In this document: in pieces, positions 15,414 through 24,066 of the stretch
Layout of the letters: the number at the start of each line of letters is the position of its first letter
How positions within the stretch are numbered: position 1 is the first letter of the stretch
Source: B1 sp044370475
GTDB taxonomy: Bacteria > Bacteroidota > Bacteroidia > UKL13-3
Direction: 5' to 3'
Assembly: GCA_044370475.1 (NCBI GenBank)
Contig: JBILVK010000022.1
Span: 1 to 35,477 of the forward strand
Length of the DNA stretch: 35,477 nt
Notes under the pieces: generated by a model
The model's input: the letters and a program-made list of their open reading frames with translations, nothing else
Told to the model about the DNA's origin: nothing
Databases searched by the model: none
Made by a program: the position numbers and the translations under genes

Positions 15414-16639
15414 AAAACAAATCGGTTCAGATTGGATTTGTGGCCATAGTAAGCTTGTTTTTTTTATGGGCATTGGCTCATAACTTAAACCCAATTCTTA
15501 TTCCGCATTTAAAGAAAGCTTGTAGCTTAAACGATATGCAATCTGCCTTGGTAGATGCCTGTTTTTACATTGCCTACTTTGTGATGGCCTTGCCTGCGGG
15601 CATCCTTATAAAGCGCTTGGGGTATCAAAAAACCATTGTATTTGGACTCCTCTTGTTTGCCCTTGGAGCCTTTTTATTTTACCCAGCGGCAAGTACACGT
15701 TCTTATGTATTCTTCTTATCTGCCTTGTTTATTATAGCCAGTGGATTAACCTTTTTAGAGACTGCAGCCAACCCCTATGTGAGCATTTTGGGCAAAGCAG
15801 AAACCGCTACACAGCGCTTAAATTTTGCACAATCTTTTAATGGATTGGGTGCTGGCTTAGCCGCCTTTCTTGGCGGAAAATATATCCTATCTGGCAACGA
15901 AATAAATGCGGCAAGTTTATCTGGATTAGATTCCTCAAGTGTGGAAGAAATTTTACAAGCAGAAGCCAATATGGTGCAGGTACCTTACCTCATTATTGGC
16001 AGCATAGTATTCTTGGTAGCCCTTTTGTTTATGATGTTGCCATTGCCCCAAATGGAGACAGAACAACAAACAAATAAATCTACCATAAAACACCTACTTG
16101 GCAACAAAAACTTAAGGCAAGCTTTGCTGGCACAGTTCTTCTATGTGGGCGCGCAAGTAGGTATAGGCAGCTTCTTTATACGGTATTGCAAGCAAGACCA
16201 ACTCCTAAACGAAAAAACAGCCGCCAGCTATTTATCCATAGCATTGTTTCTGTTTATGTCGGGACGATTTTTAGGAAGTTGGTTGATGAAATATATCGCT
16301 GCAAATAAATTGCTAGCGCTATATAGTCTCATCAATATTGTCTTGCTGATGCTGGCTATTTTTGTTGCAGGCACCACTGGAATTTATGCCTTAATGGCCA
16401 CACAATTTTTTATGTCGATTATGTTTCCAACCATCTTTTCTAACGGTATAAAAGGCCTTGGTTCAGACATGCAATATGCCTCTTCTTTAATGGTGATGAC
16501 CATTGTGGGTGGCGCTATTTGTCCGCTAGCCATGGGCGCCATCTCAGATGCCAGTCGCATAGAATTTGCATTTGTGGTACCCATTCTAAGCTTTGGAATA
16601 ATCTATATATTTGCAAAAAATCAATTGAAAACAAGTTAG
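15407..16639 (+). CDS. fucP: L-fucose:H+ symporter family permease (MFS, FucP-like)
   Basis: A 410-residue inner-membrane transporter with about twelve hydrophobic segments. The family signature is the N-terminal SLFFLWALAHNLNPILIPHLKKA, followed by the DACFYIAYFVMALPAGILIKRLGYQKTI helix 2-3 region and ETAANPYVSILG (helix 5), all typical of FucP. It imports fucose released by the flanking fucosidases. Its start lies inside the 3' end of the preceding gene (7-base overlap) and its stop is one base from the mutarotase start, so the three genes should be co-transcribed and translationally coupled. Related MFS sugar permeases (glucose/galactose) share these features, so the substrate assignment leans on context. 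Confidence 0.88.
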   Translation: MLKNKSVQIGFVAIVSLFFLWALAHNLNPILIPHLKKACSLNDMQSALVDACFYIAYFVMALPAGILIKRLGYQKTIVFGLLLFALGAFLFYPAASTRSYVFFLSALFIIASGLTFLETAANPYVSILGKAETATQRLNFAQSFNGLGAGLAAFLGGKYILSGNEINAASLSGLDSSSVEEILQAEANMVQVPYLIIGSIVFLVALLFMMLPLPQMETEQQTNKSTIKHLLGNKNLRQALLAQFFYVGAQVGIGSFFIRYCKQDQLLNEKTAASYLSIALFLFMSGRFLGSWLMKYIAANKLLALYSLINIVLLMLAIFVAGTTGIYALMATQFFMSIMFPTIFSNGIKGLGSDMQYASSLMVMTIVGGAICPLAMGAISDASRIEFAFVVPILSFGIIYIFAKNQLKTS

Positions 16640-16640
16640 C

Positions 16641-16973
16641 ATGAAAACATTTTACTTGGTGCTCGACCTTAAGAACGATGCAGATTTAATTGAAGCATAT
16701 GAGCAACATCACAAAGCTGTGTGGCCCGAAATTATTGAACAGATTAAATTGACAGGCATCATAGATTGCCAAATATACAGGGCACATAACCGATTGATGA
16801 TGGTCTTGCAAACCCAAGATGATTTTAGCTTTGAACACAAGGCCAATTTAGATGCGCAAAGCGCAAAGGTACAAGAATGGGAAGCGCTGATGTGGCGCTA
16901 CCAGCAAGCCATTGAAGGCAGTAAGCCTAACGAAAAATGGCAACTCATGAGCCAGCTATTTTCCCTTACTTAG
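16641..16973 (+). CDS. L-rhamnose/L-fucose mutarotase family protein
   Basis: A 110-residue cytoplasmic protein of the RhaM/YiiL fold, which interconverts alpha and beta anomers of a 6-deoxyhexose. Diagnostic residues are in YEQHHKAVWPEI (20-31), with the conserved Tyr, His and Trp-Pro-Glu, followed by IDCQIYRAHNRLMMVLQT and the C-terminal WQLMSQLF. Placement after the fucose symporter suggests L-fucose as substrate rather than rhamnose. The ATG overlaps nothing but follows the fucP stop by one base. The 3' end overlaps the convergent fucosidase gene by 8 bases, leaving no room for a separate terminator. Confidence 0.88.
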   Translation: MKTFYLVLDLKNDADLIEAYEQHHKAVWPEIIEQIKLTGIIDCQIYRAHNRLMMVLQTQDDFSFEHKANLDAQSAKVQEWEALMWRYQQAIEGSKPNEKWQLMSQLFSLT

Positions 16974-18489
16974 TTTCTTGAACCTTGCTCACTTTAAGCA
17001 CCCAAACATACTGGCAAGGAGGATTGTTGCGTATGGAACTTGGAATAATTACCCTAAAGCCGCTACCTTCTTTTACATAATCTAGTTTTAAAGGAGAACC
17101 CAATAAACTAATCTTTGCGTTCTTTGCAGGTTGATGTGAGGAGATAAAAATGGAAGCTGGTAAGGTGTTTTCTTTTTCGGCCGCTAAATACATAAAATAG
17201 GCCTCGCCATTTTTGCCTTGGGTGAGACAAATATTGTTCTCTTTGTAAGGAGCCAAAACCTTGCTATGGTATATGGCCTCTCCGTTGATTTTCATCCAAG
17301 CACCATACTCCTTTAATAAATCATAAGCACCCTGCTGCCACTCCCCTTGCGGAGTTGGCGCAATGTTTAACAAGAGATTTCCTCCCTTGGCAACAATATC
17401 TACCAGCAATTGCACACCCTCTCTCCCATTCATATACTTTGCATCTGGGGTATGCGACCACCCACCACCAGAAATAATACAACTCTCCCAAGGATAAGGC
17501 AAAGGCTTTGCAGGCACTCTGTTTTCGGGCGTTAAATAGTTTTGATTTTTGCCATAAACTGCCCTATCAACCACAATTAAACTAGGCTGTTTTAATCGCG
17601 CCTTTCTCACCAATTCATCCATTTGAATATCTTGGTTTACCATGCGGTGTTTTAAATACCTATGTTCACTTTCGTTCAAAGTATGACTATACCATTGGTC
17701 AATTTCATCTGCTGAGGATTTACACACCCAACCACCATCAAGCCATAGGATATCTATTTTACCATAATCGCTCATCAACTCCAATATTTGGTTGTGTGTA
17801 AAATCTGTATAGCGCTTCCATTTCTCTGGGTTGGCCTCTGGCTCATAGTTTACATTCCTATCACGCGGCGGATAGGCAGGGTCCCAGTAATCTGGGCAAT
17901 GCCAATCTGGTTTAGAAAAATACGCACCTGTCCACAGTCCCTCCTTCCTAAAAGAGTTAAATATTTCTAGGGTAATATTTTTACGCGGGTTTGCTGCAAA
18001 TGCGCAACTCGAATCGCTCACCTTGTAGTTGGTATACTTGCTATCGAACATGGAAAAACCATCGTGGTGTTTGGTGGTAAAAACAACATACTTCATACCA
18101 GCCTCTTTGGCCGCGCGGGCCCATTTATCTGGGTTAAACAAGGTAGGGTTAAAGCTTTTTTGCAAAGCCTCGTATTCCTTTAAATAAGTCTGGTAATTGG
18201 CAGGATTGCTACCCATTTTGCGTTCGCACCAGCCATATTCTTCCGGACAAATTGACCAAGATTCTACAATGCCCCACTGGCTGTAGGCGCCCCAATGCAT
18301 TAACAAGCCAAACTTAATATCTTGCCATTCTTTTATTTTGGTTCGAACCAAAGCATTGCTATCTGGTACATATAGTTCTTCTCCTTTGTGAGCTTGTGCC
18401 AACAAAAAAAATGGAGTAAGTAAAAATAAAATAAAAGGAAAACTGAGCTTGGCGTGAAACCTTTGTGCTATTATAAATTGAATTACCAT
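16966..18489 (-). CDS. Alpha-L-fucosidase, glycoside hydrolase family 29 (second copy)
   Basis: A 507-residue exported GH29 enzyme. The signal peptide is a long hydrophobic stretch (about residues 15-32, ending FFLLAQ); the true start may be an internal codon. Hallmarks are FGLLMHWGAYSQWG (60-73), TKHHDGFSMFDSKYTNY (139-155) and the nucleophile in ILWLDGGW (Asp251). GNLLLNIAPTPQG carries the downstream active-site block. It is longer than the first copy, has an extra segment around residues 205-225 and 255-300, and is only distantly similar, so the two likely act on different fucosyl linkages. A perfect GGTTCGAACC lies at 18340-18349, read in the frame Leu-Val-Arg-Thr. Confidence 0.92.
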   Translation of the reverse strand: MVIQFIIAQRFHAKLSFPFILFLLTPFFLLAQAHKGEELYVPDSNALVRTKIKEWQDIKFGLLMHWGAYSQWGIVESWSICPEEYGWCERKMGSNPANYQTYLKEYEALQKSFNPTLFNPDKWARAAKEAGMKYVVFTTKHHDGFSMFDSKYTNYKVSDSSCAFAANPRKNITLEIFNSFRKEGLWTGAYFSKPDWHCPDYWDPAYPPRDRNVNYEPEANPEKWKRYTDFTHNQILELMSDYGKIDILWLDGGWVCKSSADEIDQWYSHTLNESEHRYLKHRMVNQDIQMDELVRKARLKQPSLIVVDRAVYGKNQNYLTPENRVPAKPLPYPWESCIISGGGWSHTPDAKYMNGREGVQLLVDIVAKGGNLLLNIAPTPQGEWQQGAYDLLKEYGAWMKINGEAIYHSKVLAPYKENNICLTQGKNGEAYFMYLAAEKENTLPASIFISSHQPAKNAKISLLGSPLKLDYVKEGSGFRVIIPSSIRNNPPCQYVWVLKVSKVQETK

Positions 18490-18517
18490 AGCTCAAAAAT
18501 AATCCTTCTGGTGAAGA

Positions 18518-18700
18518 TTATTTATCGTATTTCTGAAAACAGGTAATGATATTGAAACATTTTCTGCACCAAAAAGACTTTAGGTTCAGAAAAAACAAAA
18601 TATAACGCGCCCAAAATGGTCTAGAAACCCTTTCTAAATCCCAAGATCCGCAATTTGGACAGTGGTTACCTAGCCTGTATTTGAATATTTGGTTATTCAC
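18518..18700 (-). CDS. Small zinc-ribbon membrane protein
   Basis: A 60-residue predicted protein with two cysteine pairs in a zinc-ribbon layout: CPNCGS near residue 14 and CRKC near residue 45. They are separated by an aromatic-rich hydrophobic segment, RPFWARYILFFLNLKSFW. Similar small proteins (a CPxCGS knuckle, a basic/hydrophobic middle, a YRCxxC knuckle) are common in bacteria, with no known function. It ends 28 bases before the second fucosidase start on the same strand. Its 5' end lies 108 bases from the likely start of the delta-prime gene on the other strand. The spaced Cys pairs argue that it is real. Confidence 0.6.
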   Translation of the reverse strand: MNNQIFKYRLGNHCPNCGSWDLERVSRPFWARYILFFLNLKSFWCRKCFNIITCFQKYDK

Positions 18701-18808
18701 TCGATGTACAGCAAATGTAGTAATCTAAAGATATATTTCCTTAATATGTATATTTTATTTAGAGAATATTATGAAATGTTTAACTTGCATTTTACTAAAT
18801 TCAACATC

Positions 18809-19930
18809 GTGTTATTTAAACAAATTATAGGTCAGGACTTTATAAAAGAGAAGCTAATAACTATGGCCAATACAGGCCGAATTAGTCATACTCAGTTGTT
18901 TGTAGGTCCAGAAGGATCAGGCAATTTAGCCTTAGCAATTGCCTTTGCGCAATATGTTAATTGTCAAAATCCGCAGCCAGATGATAGCTGTGGGGTATGT
19001 GGTAGTTGTGTGAAATTTGACAAACTCATTCACCCCGATTTGCACTTTACGTTTCCTACCATAACACCTTATAAGCAATGCAAGGAGTTGGCTGAAGACT
19101 GGAGAGAAGCACTTACAAAAAACCCTTACCTTAATAACTATGATTGGCTTCAGACCATTGATAGCAATGCCAACAAGCAAGGAAACATTACCCATGAGGA
19201 GTGCCGAGATATCATTAACCGTCTGAGCCTAACCAGTTATGAAGCCAAATTTAAAACACAAATTATTTGGCAGGCAGAGTACCTAAACTTAAGTGGAAAC
19301 ATCTTGTTAAAGCTTTTAGAAGAACCGCCTTTGGGTACTTTAATTATTCTGGTAGCACATAATACAGAAAAGGTATTGGCTACTATTTTATCTAGGGCGC
19401 AAACAATAAAGGTCCCAAAGTTAAGCGACCATGATATTGAAGAGTCATTGCAAAAGCATCATCAATGTTTGCCTCAAAAGTCTATTGACATTGCCCGTTT
19501 GGCAGACGGTGATTATAATTTGGCAATGTCTTTATTAGAAGTTGAGCACGACGGTTACTTTGAGACCTTTAGCAGTTGGATGCGCTTTTGTTTTAGTGGC
19601 AAGGTAGATGAATTGCAAAAGTGGGTAGATGATATGGCGGGCAATGGAAGAGAGTATGTAAAAAATTTCCTAGGCTATACTACTCAAATGATACGGGCGG
19701 CCTTTCTTTACAAGTATGGCGACCCAAAATTGATACGGGTAAATGAGCAGGAATTGCAGTTTTTGGTTAAGTTCTCAAGCTTTTTACATGCCAATAATTT
19801 GGGTGAAATAATCAAGAGCTTAGACGAGGCTGTTATATCGGCCGAAAGGAACGCTAACCTGAAAATCCTGTTTTTAAATCTTTCTTTGTATATTGGCAGA
19901 CAATTGAAAAGCGCCCAAAAGGCGGCTTAA
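18809..19930 (+). CDS. holB: DNA polymerase III clamp-loader subunit delta'
   Basis: About 373 residues. The AAA+ core has a degenerate P-loop, GPEGSGNL, lacking the lysine, as expected for delta', which does not hydrolyse ATP. A zinc-binding cluster follows (CQNPQPDDSCGVCGSC), then the sensor-region KLLEEPPLGTLIILV and ILSRAQ. I chose the GTG at 18809 because it gives MLFKQIIGQDFIKEKL, matching the usual family start. In-frame ATGs at 18776 and 18689 would add poorly conserved residues and the latter overlaps the small zinc-ribbon gene. It helps load the beta clamp during replication. The gene is followed closely by the RicT-like gene, a pairing also seen in Firmicutes. Confidence 0.88.
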   Translation: MLFKQIIGQDFIKEKLITMANTGRISHTQLFVGPEGSGNLALAIAFAQYVNCQNPQPDDSCGVCGSCVKFDKLIHPDLHFTFPTITPYKQCKELAEDWREALTKNPYLNNYDWLQTIDSNANKQGNITHEECRDIINRLSLTSYEAKFKTQIIWQAEYLNLSGNILLKLLEEPPLGTLIILVAHNTEKVLATILSRAQTIKVPKLSDHDIEESLQKHHQCLPQKSIDIARLADGDYNLAMSLLEVEHDGYFETFSSWMRFCFSGKVDELQKWVDDMAGNGREYVKNFLGYTTQMIRAAFLYKYGDPKLIRVNEQELQFLVKFSSFLHANNLGEIIKSLDEAVISAERNANLKILFLNLSLYIGRQLKSAQKAA

Positions 19931-20005
19931 ACAATTATTCGAAATTTTTGCTATCCGCTTTTGCGGTATAGTGTATGGTTTAACTATTATTATTTAGATA
20001 GATAT

Positions 20006-21565
20006 ATGGGTTGTGGATCGGGAGGATGTAGTACTGGAGGATGTGGCTCTGGGGGTTGTAGCTCGGGGGCGTGTAACAAATTAAATACTTTTGATTGGCT
20101 GGCAGAAATGGATCTTCCGCCACATATGAAGCCATTCGACATTGTGGAAGTGCGATTTAAAGGCACCCGCAAAGAATTTTACAAAAGCACACATATAGAC
20201 TTTTTTGTAAACGAATATGTGGTGGTTGAAGCCGAAAATGGCTACGATATTGGTAAAGTGAGTTTAAAGGGAGAACTGGTAAAGCTTCAACTAAAAAAAT
20301 ACAACCGCAGCGAGCATGATACAGATTTTAGAAAAATCATGCGCAAAGCTACCGAAGCGGATGTAGCTAAGTATAAAGAAAATCAAGAGTTAGAAGTGCC
20401 AACCATGTACAAAGCAAGAAGCATTGCCATGGAGTTGGGACTTAGCATGAAACTAAGTGATGTAGAATATCAAGGCGATAGAAGAAAGGCAACTTTTTTC
20501 TACACTGCAGATGAGCGCGTAGATTTTAGAGAGCTTATTAAGCGTTTGGCAGAAAGCTTTAAGGTAAGAATTGAAATGCGCCAAATTGGTTACAGGCAAG
20601 AGGCTGGAAGACTTGGCGCTATTGGCTCATGTGGCAGAGAATTGTGTTGCAGCACTTGGCTTACAGACTTTAAACTGGTAAATACCAGTGCAGCTAGGTA
20701 CCAAAATTTATCACTTAATCCACTTAAACTAAGCGGCCAATGTGGTAAGCTAAAGTGTTGCCTTAACTATGAATTAGAATCTTATGTGGAAGCCCTTAAA
20801 GATTTTCCAAACGAAAATGTAGTTACCCTCCATTTTGCGGAAGAAAAGTCTTTCCGTTCTGTTAAAACAGATATCCTTAAAAAACTCATGTGGTTTGCAC
20901 CCCAAACAGAATTGGGTGGCGAATGGTTAAGCTTGCCTGTGAAGAAGGTAACTGAGTTTATGGAGATGAACAGAAGAGGCGAAAAACCTACCCTCGAAAT
21001 TCAAATTAAAGTGCCTCTTAAAACAGAGAAAGTGGAACTTGAATTTAAGAATGATATGGGAGTTGGTAGCTTAAGCCGATTGGATGAGCGCGATAGGAAT
21101 AAAAAGAACCAAGGGCGCAATAAAAACAATAAAACCAGGAGCAACAATAACGCTGGCAATAGTAATCCAGTTGGCAACAATCCTGGCGCCTCAACAAGCA
21201 ATAATCAGACTCCAAGACCGAACCAAGGTCCGCGCAACAACCAAGGCCCAAGACCTAATGGTCCGCGACCAGAAGGCAACAACAGGCCTAACAATAACGC
21301 ACCCAGAACCGAAGGCAACAATCCAAACAACCGCCCAAATACAAACAACCCTCAGCAAGGAAATGCACCGCGTCCAGAAGGCAACAACAATCCAAACAAC
21401 AGACCTAATACAAACGGGCCACAGCAAGGCAACACGCCGCGACCTGAAGGTAACAACCCAAACAACAGACCACCTAGAAGGCCTAACAATAACCAAAATA
21501 GAAATAATAGACCCAATAACAACCCTAATAACAACCAATCAACCAACAATAATCCAACGGAATAG
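20006..21565 (+). CDS. PSP1/RicT-like protein with a low-complexity tail
   Basis: About 519 residues from the ATG at 20006 (MGCGSGGCSTGG); an in-frame upstream ATG at 19961 is less likely. The protein opens with a Gly/Cys-rich stretch (GCGSGGCSS repeated), then a PSP1 domain with conserved cysteines in AIGSCGRELCCSTW and SGQCGKLKCCLNYE. In Bacillus RicT (YaaT), comparable cysteines bind iron-sulfur clusters and the protein acts with RicA and RicF in RNA processing. The last 160 or so residues are Asn/Pro/Gly/Arg-rich and probably disordered. They contain a roughly 22-residue tandem repeat of the EGNNPNNRPN-QQGN-PRP type. It lies 75 bases after holB and abuts gldH, whose start follows its stop directly. 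Confidence 0.87.
   Translation: MGCGSGGCSTGGCGSGGCSSGACNKLNTFDWLAEMDLPPHMKPFDIVEVRFKGTRKEFYKSTHIDFFVNEYVVVEAENGYDIGKVSLKGELVKLQLKKYNRSEHDTDFRKIMRKATEADVAKYKENQELEVPTMYKARSIAMELGLSMKLSDVEYQGDRRKATFFYTADERVDFRELIKRLAESFKVRIEMRQIGYRQEAGRLGAIGSCGRELCCSTWLTDFKLVNTSAARYQNLSLNPLKLSGQCGKLKCCLNYELESYVEALKDFPNENVVTLHFAEEKSFRSVKTDILKKLMWFAPQTELGGEWLSLPVKKVTEFMEMNRRGEKPTLEIQIKVPLKTEKVELEFKNDMGVGSLSRLDERDRNKKNQGRNKNNKTRSNNNAGNSNPVGNNPGASTSNNQTPRPNQGPRNNQGPRPNGPRPEGNNRPNNNAPRTEGNNPNNRPNTNNPQQGNAPRPEGNNNPNNRPNTNGPQQGNTPRPEGNNPNNRPPRRPNNNQNRNNRPNNNPNNNQSTNNNPTE
21271..21490 (+). repeat. In-frame tandem repeat in the RicT-like tail
   Basis: Units of 66 and 69 bases start at 21311 and 21377, with a partial third at 21446 and a shorter related unit before them. 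They encode EGNNPNNRPN followed by NPQQGNAPRP or a close variant. The length change of one codon between units suggests slippage-driven expansion in a disordered region. Confidence 0.8.
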
Positions 21566-22054
21566 ATGAAGCCATTTGCCACCTATAAATTTTATTTAAT
21601 AGGCTTTGCCCTCACATTCATGATGGCTTGCGACCCTGCCAAATTGATTGATGAAAACAAAGATTTGCCTAATCAGGAATGGTATTATAAAAACAAACTT
21701 GCCTTTGATGTAAACATAGATGATACTAATAAAACCTATAATGTTTACCTCAATTTACGGGTTGGTTCAGACTATAAATATAGCAATTTTTTTGTGATGG
21801 TAAACCAAACTTCTCCTTCAAAAACGGAAAGTAAGGAGCGCAAAGAACTTACGCTCATCAATGATGCGGGCATTTGGCAAGGAAAAGGTTTGGGCGATTT
21901 ATACGATTTTCAAGTTGCTATTTATCCGCAAATGCGTTTCAAAGAAAAAGGCATTTACCATTTTGAACTCGAGCAAAACATGCGCGAAGATACTCTGCAA
22001 CACATCTACGCTGCGGGTATGCGCATTGAAGATTTTGCCTTAGCCAACAAGTAA
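21566..22054 (+). CDS. gldH: Gliding motility lipoprotein GldH
   Basis: A 162-residue lipoprotein. The signal peptide ends in a lipobox, TFMMAC (Cys22). The body, with WYYKNKLAFDVNIDD, YKYSNFFVMVNQTSP, GIWQGKGLGDLYDFQ and GIYHFELEQNMREDTL, matches the GldH family of Bacteroidota. GldH is required for gliding in Flavobacterium johnsoniae and is linked to the type IX secretion/gliding machinery, although it is also found in non-gliding species. Its start is immediately after the stop of the RicT-like gene, so the two are co-expressed. The cargo protein with a T9SS domain earlier in this window fits a functional T9SS in the cell. Confidence 0.9.
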   Translation: MKPFATYKFYLIGFALTFMMACDPAKLIDENKDLPNQEWYYKNKLAFDVNIDDTNKTYNVYLNLRVGSDYKYSNFFVMVNQTSPSKTESKERKELTLINDAGIWQGKGLGDLYDFQVAIYPQMRFKEKGIYHFELEQNMREDTLQHIYAAGMRIEDFALANK

Positions 22055-22061
22055 TATTTTT

Positions 22062-22637
22062 TTACGGTTTGAACCAACGCGCCGCGATGCGCAAGGTGTA
22101 ATTACAATAATCTTGCAGACCTTTATTGAATAATTCGTTGCCTAAATCATTGCCCTCTGCATCTAATACCTCTTTGGTATAATGTGCCTCAAATATGCGC
22201 GAAGAAACCAAAGAATCATGGTTACCAAAGCTGATTAATTTATTCACGATTTGCATGAGATGAATGGCTGGTGCTTTGCCTCCTTTGCCTGTAGAAACTC
22301 CCACAAACGAAAACACTTTGTTGTTAAACAAATGCTCAAAAGGCCTGGCAGGCAAGTAATGTAGCATGTTTAAGATTTCTGGTGTTGTACTCCAATTGTA
22401 TTCTGGAGATATAATAACAATTACCTGAGCAAGGTTAAACTCTTCTATTAACGAGGACTGGAAAGGACTTAAATCATCTGCTTTTAGTCCGCCTTGCGCC
22501 ATCAAAGGAATATCAAAAGAAACAAAATCTATGATGTTTACTTCATGCGCCTTAGCAAACTCCTTTTGCAAAGCCTTGGCCACTCTAAGGGTATTGTTGT
22601 TGGCCCTTGCAGAACCAGATATAAGAAGAATGCGCAT
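22062..22637 (-). CDS. NAD(P)H-dependent FMN reductase family flavoprotein
   Basis: A 191-residue flavodoxin-fold protein. The phosphate-binding loop is SGSARANNNTLRVAKAL at the N terminus, and the second FMN-binding region is ISPEYNWSTTPEILNMLHYL, as in the YieF/ChrR-type quinone and FMN reductases. It should reduce quinones, FMN or related acceptors in the cytosol with NAD(P)H. The gene ends in an iterated word, GGTTTGAACC (22066-22075), which encodes its last residues, Trp-Phe-Lys-Pro, next to the stop codon. It starts 6 bases after the meaB stop codon, in the same direction, so it is probably in the meaB-rpiB transcription unit. It converges on gldH. Confidence 0.9.
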   Translation of the reverse strand: MRILLISGSARANNNTLRVAKALQKEFAKAHEVNIIDFVSFDIPLMAQGGLKADDLSPFQSSLIEEFNLAQVIVIISPEYNWSTTPEILNMLHYLPARPFEHLFNNKVFSFVGVSTGKGGKAPAIHLMQIVNKLISFGNHDSLVSSRIFEAHYTKEVLDAEGNDLGNELFNKGLQDYCNYTLRIAARWFKP

Positions 22638-22643
22638 ATGTTT

Positions 22644-23546
22644 TTAATTGGAGGATTGATACTTTCTTATAAAACGATACAAATTAAAATGAGAATTGTT
22701 CATTGCTTCTTCCAACTCACTCTCTAACAAGGGCAATTTTATATCGCGGGTGCGCAAAGCCTTAATAAGCACTAAGGCCTTTTGTGCCAATAGGTGCACA
22801 CGTTTACTCCCTTTAACAGATAAGCTACCGTGCCTTAGAATAGCTTCAGCCAAGGTTTCGATTCCACCCTGTTGCGAAGCCACCGTTTTCACCACCGGTG
22901 TTTCCCAATTTTCTTGGGCATACTGATGTGCTAACATCAATAAATTTTTCTCAAAAATGGCTGCTCCTGCCCTATCAGATTTGTTTAAAACAAAAACATC
23001 GGCAATTTCCATCACCCCACTTTTAATGGTTTGAATATCATCACCAGCCTCTGGAACCAGCACCAATACTGTGGTATCGGCCAGTGCTGCAATTTCCACC
23101 TCACTTTGTCCAACCCCCACTGTTTCAATAATCACATAATCGAAAGCAGCCGCGCGCAGCACATCACATACTTCAAAAATCTTAGGAGCTAATCCGCCCA
23201 AACTTCCCCTACTTGCCATACTTCTGATAAACAAATTGGGGTTCAAAAAATGCTCGCTCATCCTTAACCTATCACCCATTAAGGCTCCTTGGTTAAACGG
23301 AGAACTTGGGTCAACCGCCACTATCGCTACCTTTTTGCCTTGGTTCAGCCAGTAACTTGCTAAGCCATTGATGAGTGTGCTCTTGCCAGCGCCGGGCGGA
23401 CCCGTGATGCCTATTAAAGGAGTGTTGTTAATTTGTAAGGAGGCTAAAATTTCTTCATAGCCAGCAACCTCGTTTTCTACCCAAGAAATAAAGCGCGCAA
23501 GGGCCCTTCTATCTCCGGTCTGAACCAACTCAGCGATGTTTTGCAT
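22644..23546 (-). CDS. meaB: MeaB/ArgK-family GTPase (methylmalonyl-CoA mutase chaperone)
   Basis: A 300-residue G3E P-loop GTPase. Walker A is GPPGAGKS (residues 49-56), followed by VDPSSPFNQGALMGDRLRM (79-97), ETVGVGQSEVEI (141-152) and NKSD (188-191), the standard motifs of MeaB. The protein protects and reactivates adenosylcobalamin-dependent methylmalonyl-CoA mutase by gating cofactor loading. The mutase genes are not in this window. The N-terminal region encodes Leu-Val-Gln-Thr with the iterated word (23517-23526), in a different frame from the Gly-Leu-Asn-Gln copies. It starts 8 bases after the rpiB stop codon. Confidence 0.93.
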   Translation of the reverse strand: MQNIAELVQTGDRRALARFISWVENEVAGYEEILASLQINNTPLIGITGPPGAGKSTLINGLASYWLNQGKKVAIVAVDPSSPFNQGALMGDRLRMSEHFLNPNLFIRSMASRGSLGGLAPKIFEVCDVLRAAAFDYVIIETVGVGQSEVEIAALADTTVLVLVPEAGDDIQTIKSGVMEIADVFVLNKSDRAGAAIFEKNLLMLAHQYAQENWETPVVKTVASQQGGIETLAEAILRHGSLSVKGSKRVHLLAQKALVLIKALRTRDIKLPLLESELEEAMNNSHFNLYRFIRKYQSSN

Positions 23547-23554
23547 GGAGCTAC

Positions 23555-23983
23555 CTAGCAGGCAATTTTATTTACCCGGTTGGCATGTCTACCGCCCTCG
23601 AAAGGAGTTGAAATAAAGGTTGCCACAATCTCTTGTGCCTTGTTTAAATCAATAAACCTAGCAGGCAAACAAACAATATTTGCATCATTATGGGTACGTG
23701 CTAATGAACTCAATTCATTGTCCCAGCAAATTGCAGCGCGTATGCCTTGATGTTTATTGGCTGTCATGGCAACACCATTGGCGCTTCCGCAAATAAGGAT
23801 ACCCAATTCGCTGTCTTTGTTTTCTACCGAAGATGCCACAGGATGTGAGGTATCAGGGTAATCCATTGATGCGGTGCTATGGGCACCAAAGTCGGCTACT
23901 TCATGACCTTGAGCTGTTAAGGTGGCCTTAATGGCCTCTTTATAATCGAAACCTGCGTGATCGCAGCCTATTGCTATTTTCAT
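23555..23983 (-). CDS. rpiB: Ribose-5-phosphate isomerase B
   Basis: A 142-residue enzyme that interconverts ribose 5-phosphate and ribulose 5-phosphate in the non-oxidative pentose phosphate pathway. The N-terminal IAIGCDHAGFDYKEA carries the phosphate-binding Asp8-His9. Cys65 lies in ICGSANGVAMTANK, the catalytic base region, and His98 in ARTHNDANIVCLPAR (98-99 His-Asn) is the substrate-binding pair. Length is typical. It is the first gene of the rpiB-meaB-FMN reductase run. The related galactose-6-phosphate isomerase subunits are less likely, since this gene stands alone. Confidence 0.93.
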   Translation of the reverse strand: MKIAIGCDHAGFDYKEAIKATLTAQGHEVADFGAHSTASMDYPDTSHPVASSVENKDSELGILICGSANGVAMTANKHQGIRAAICWDNELSSLARTHNDANIVCLPARFIDLNKAQEIVATFISTPFEGGRHANRVNKIAC

Positions 23984-24011
23984 TGTTCAAAATTAAGTGC
24001 TTATGCCGAAA

Positions 24012-24048
24012 TAAAAAAAGCCACCTCAAAATTGGGTGGCTTTTCTTT
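24012..24048 (-). terminator. Rho-independent terminator, lipoprotein gene
   Basis: AAAAGCCACC (24016-24025) and GGTGGCTTTT (24035-24044) form a 10-bp stem with a 9-base loop. Read on the minus strand it is followed by a T-rich run, placing it 20-odd bases after the stop codon of the lipoprotein gene. Its symmetric A/T flanks could make it work in both directions. Confidence 0.85.
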
Positions 24049-24066
24049 CAAATGCATTAATATAGC

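Noticed and set aside
18689..18808. The upstream extension of the delta' gene from the ATG at 18689
   Set aside because: The extra residues are not family-like, overlap the small zinc-ribbon gene, and the GTG at 18809 gives the conserved start.
21084..21569. Open frames in other frames of the RicT-like tail, including a 161-residue one
   Set aside because: They are shadows of low-complexity repeat DNA; the in-frame protein has conserved cysteines and a PSP1 domain.
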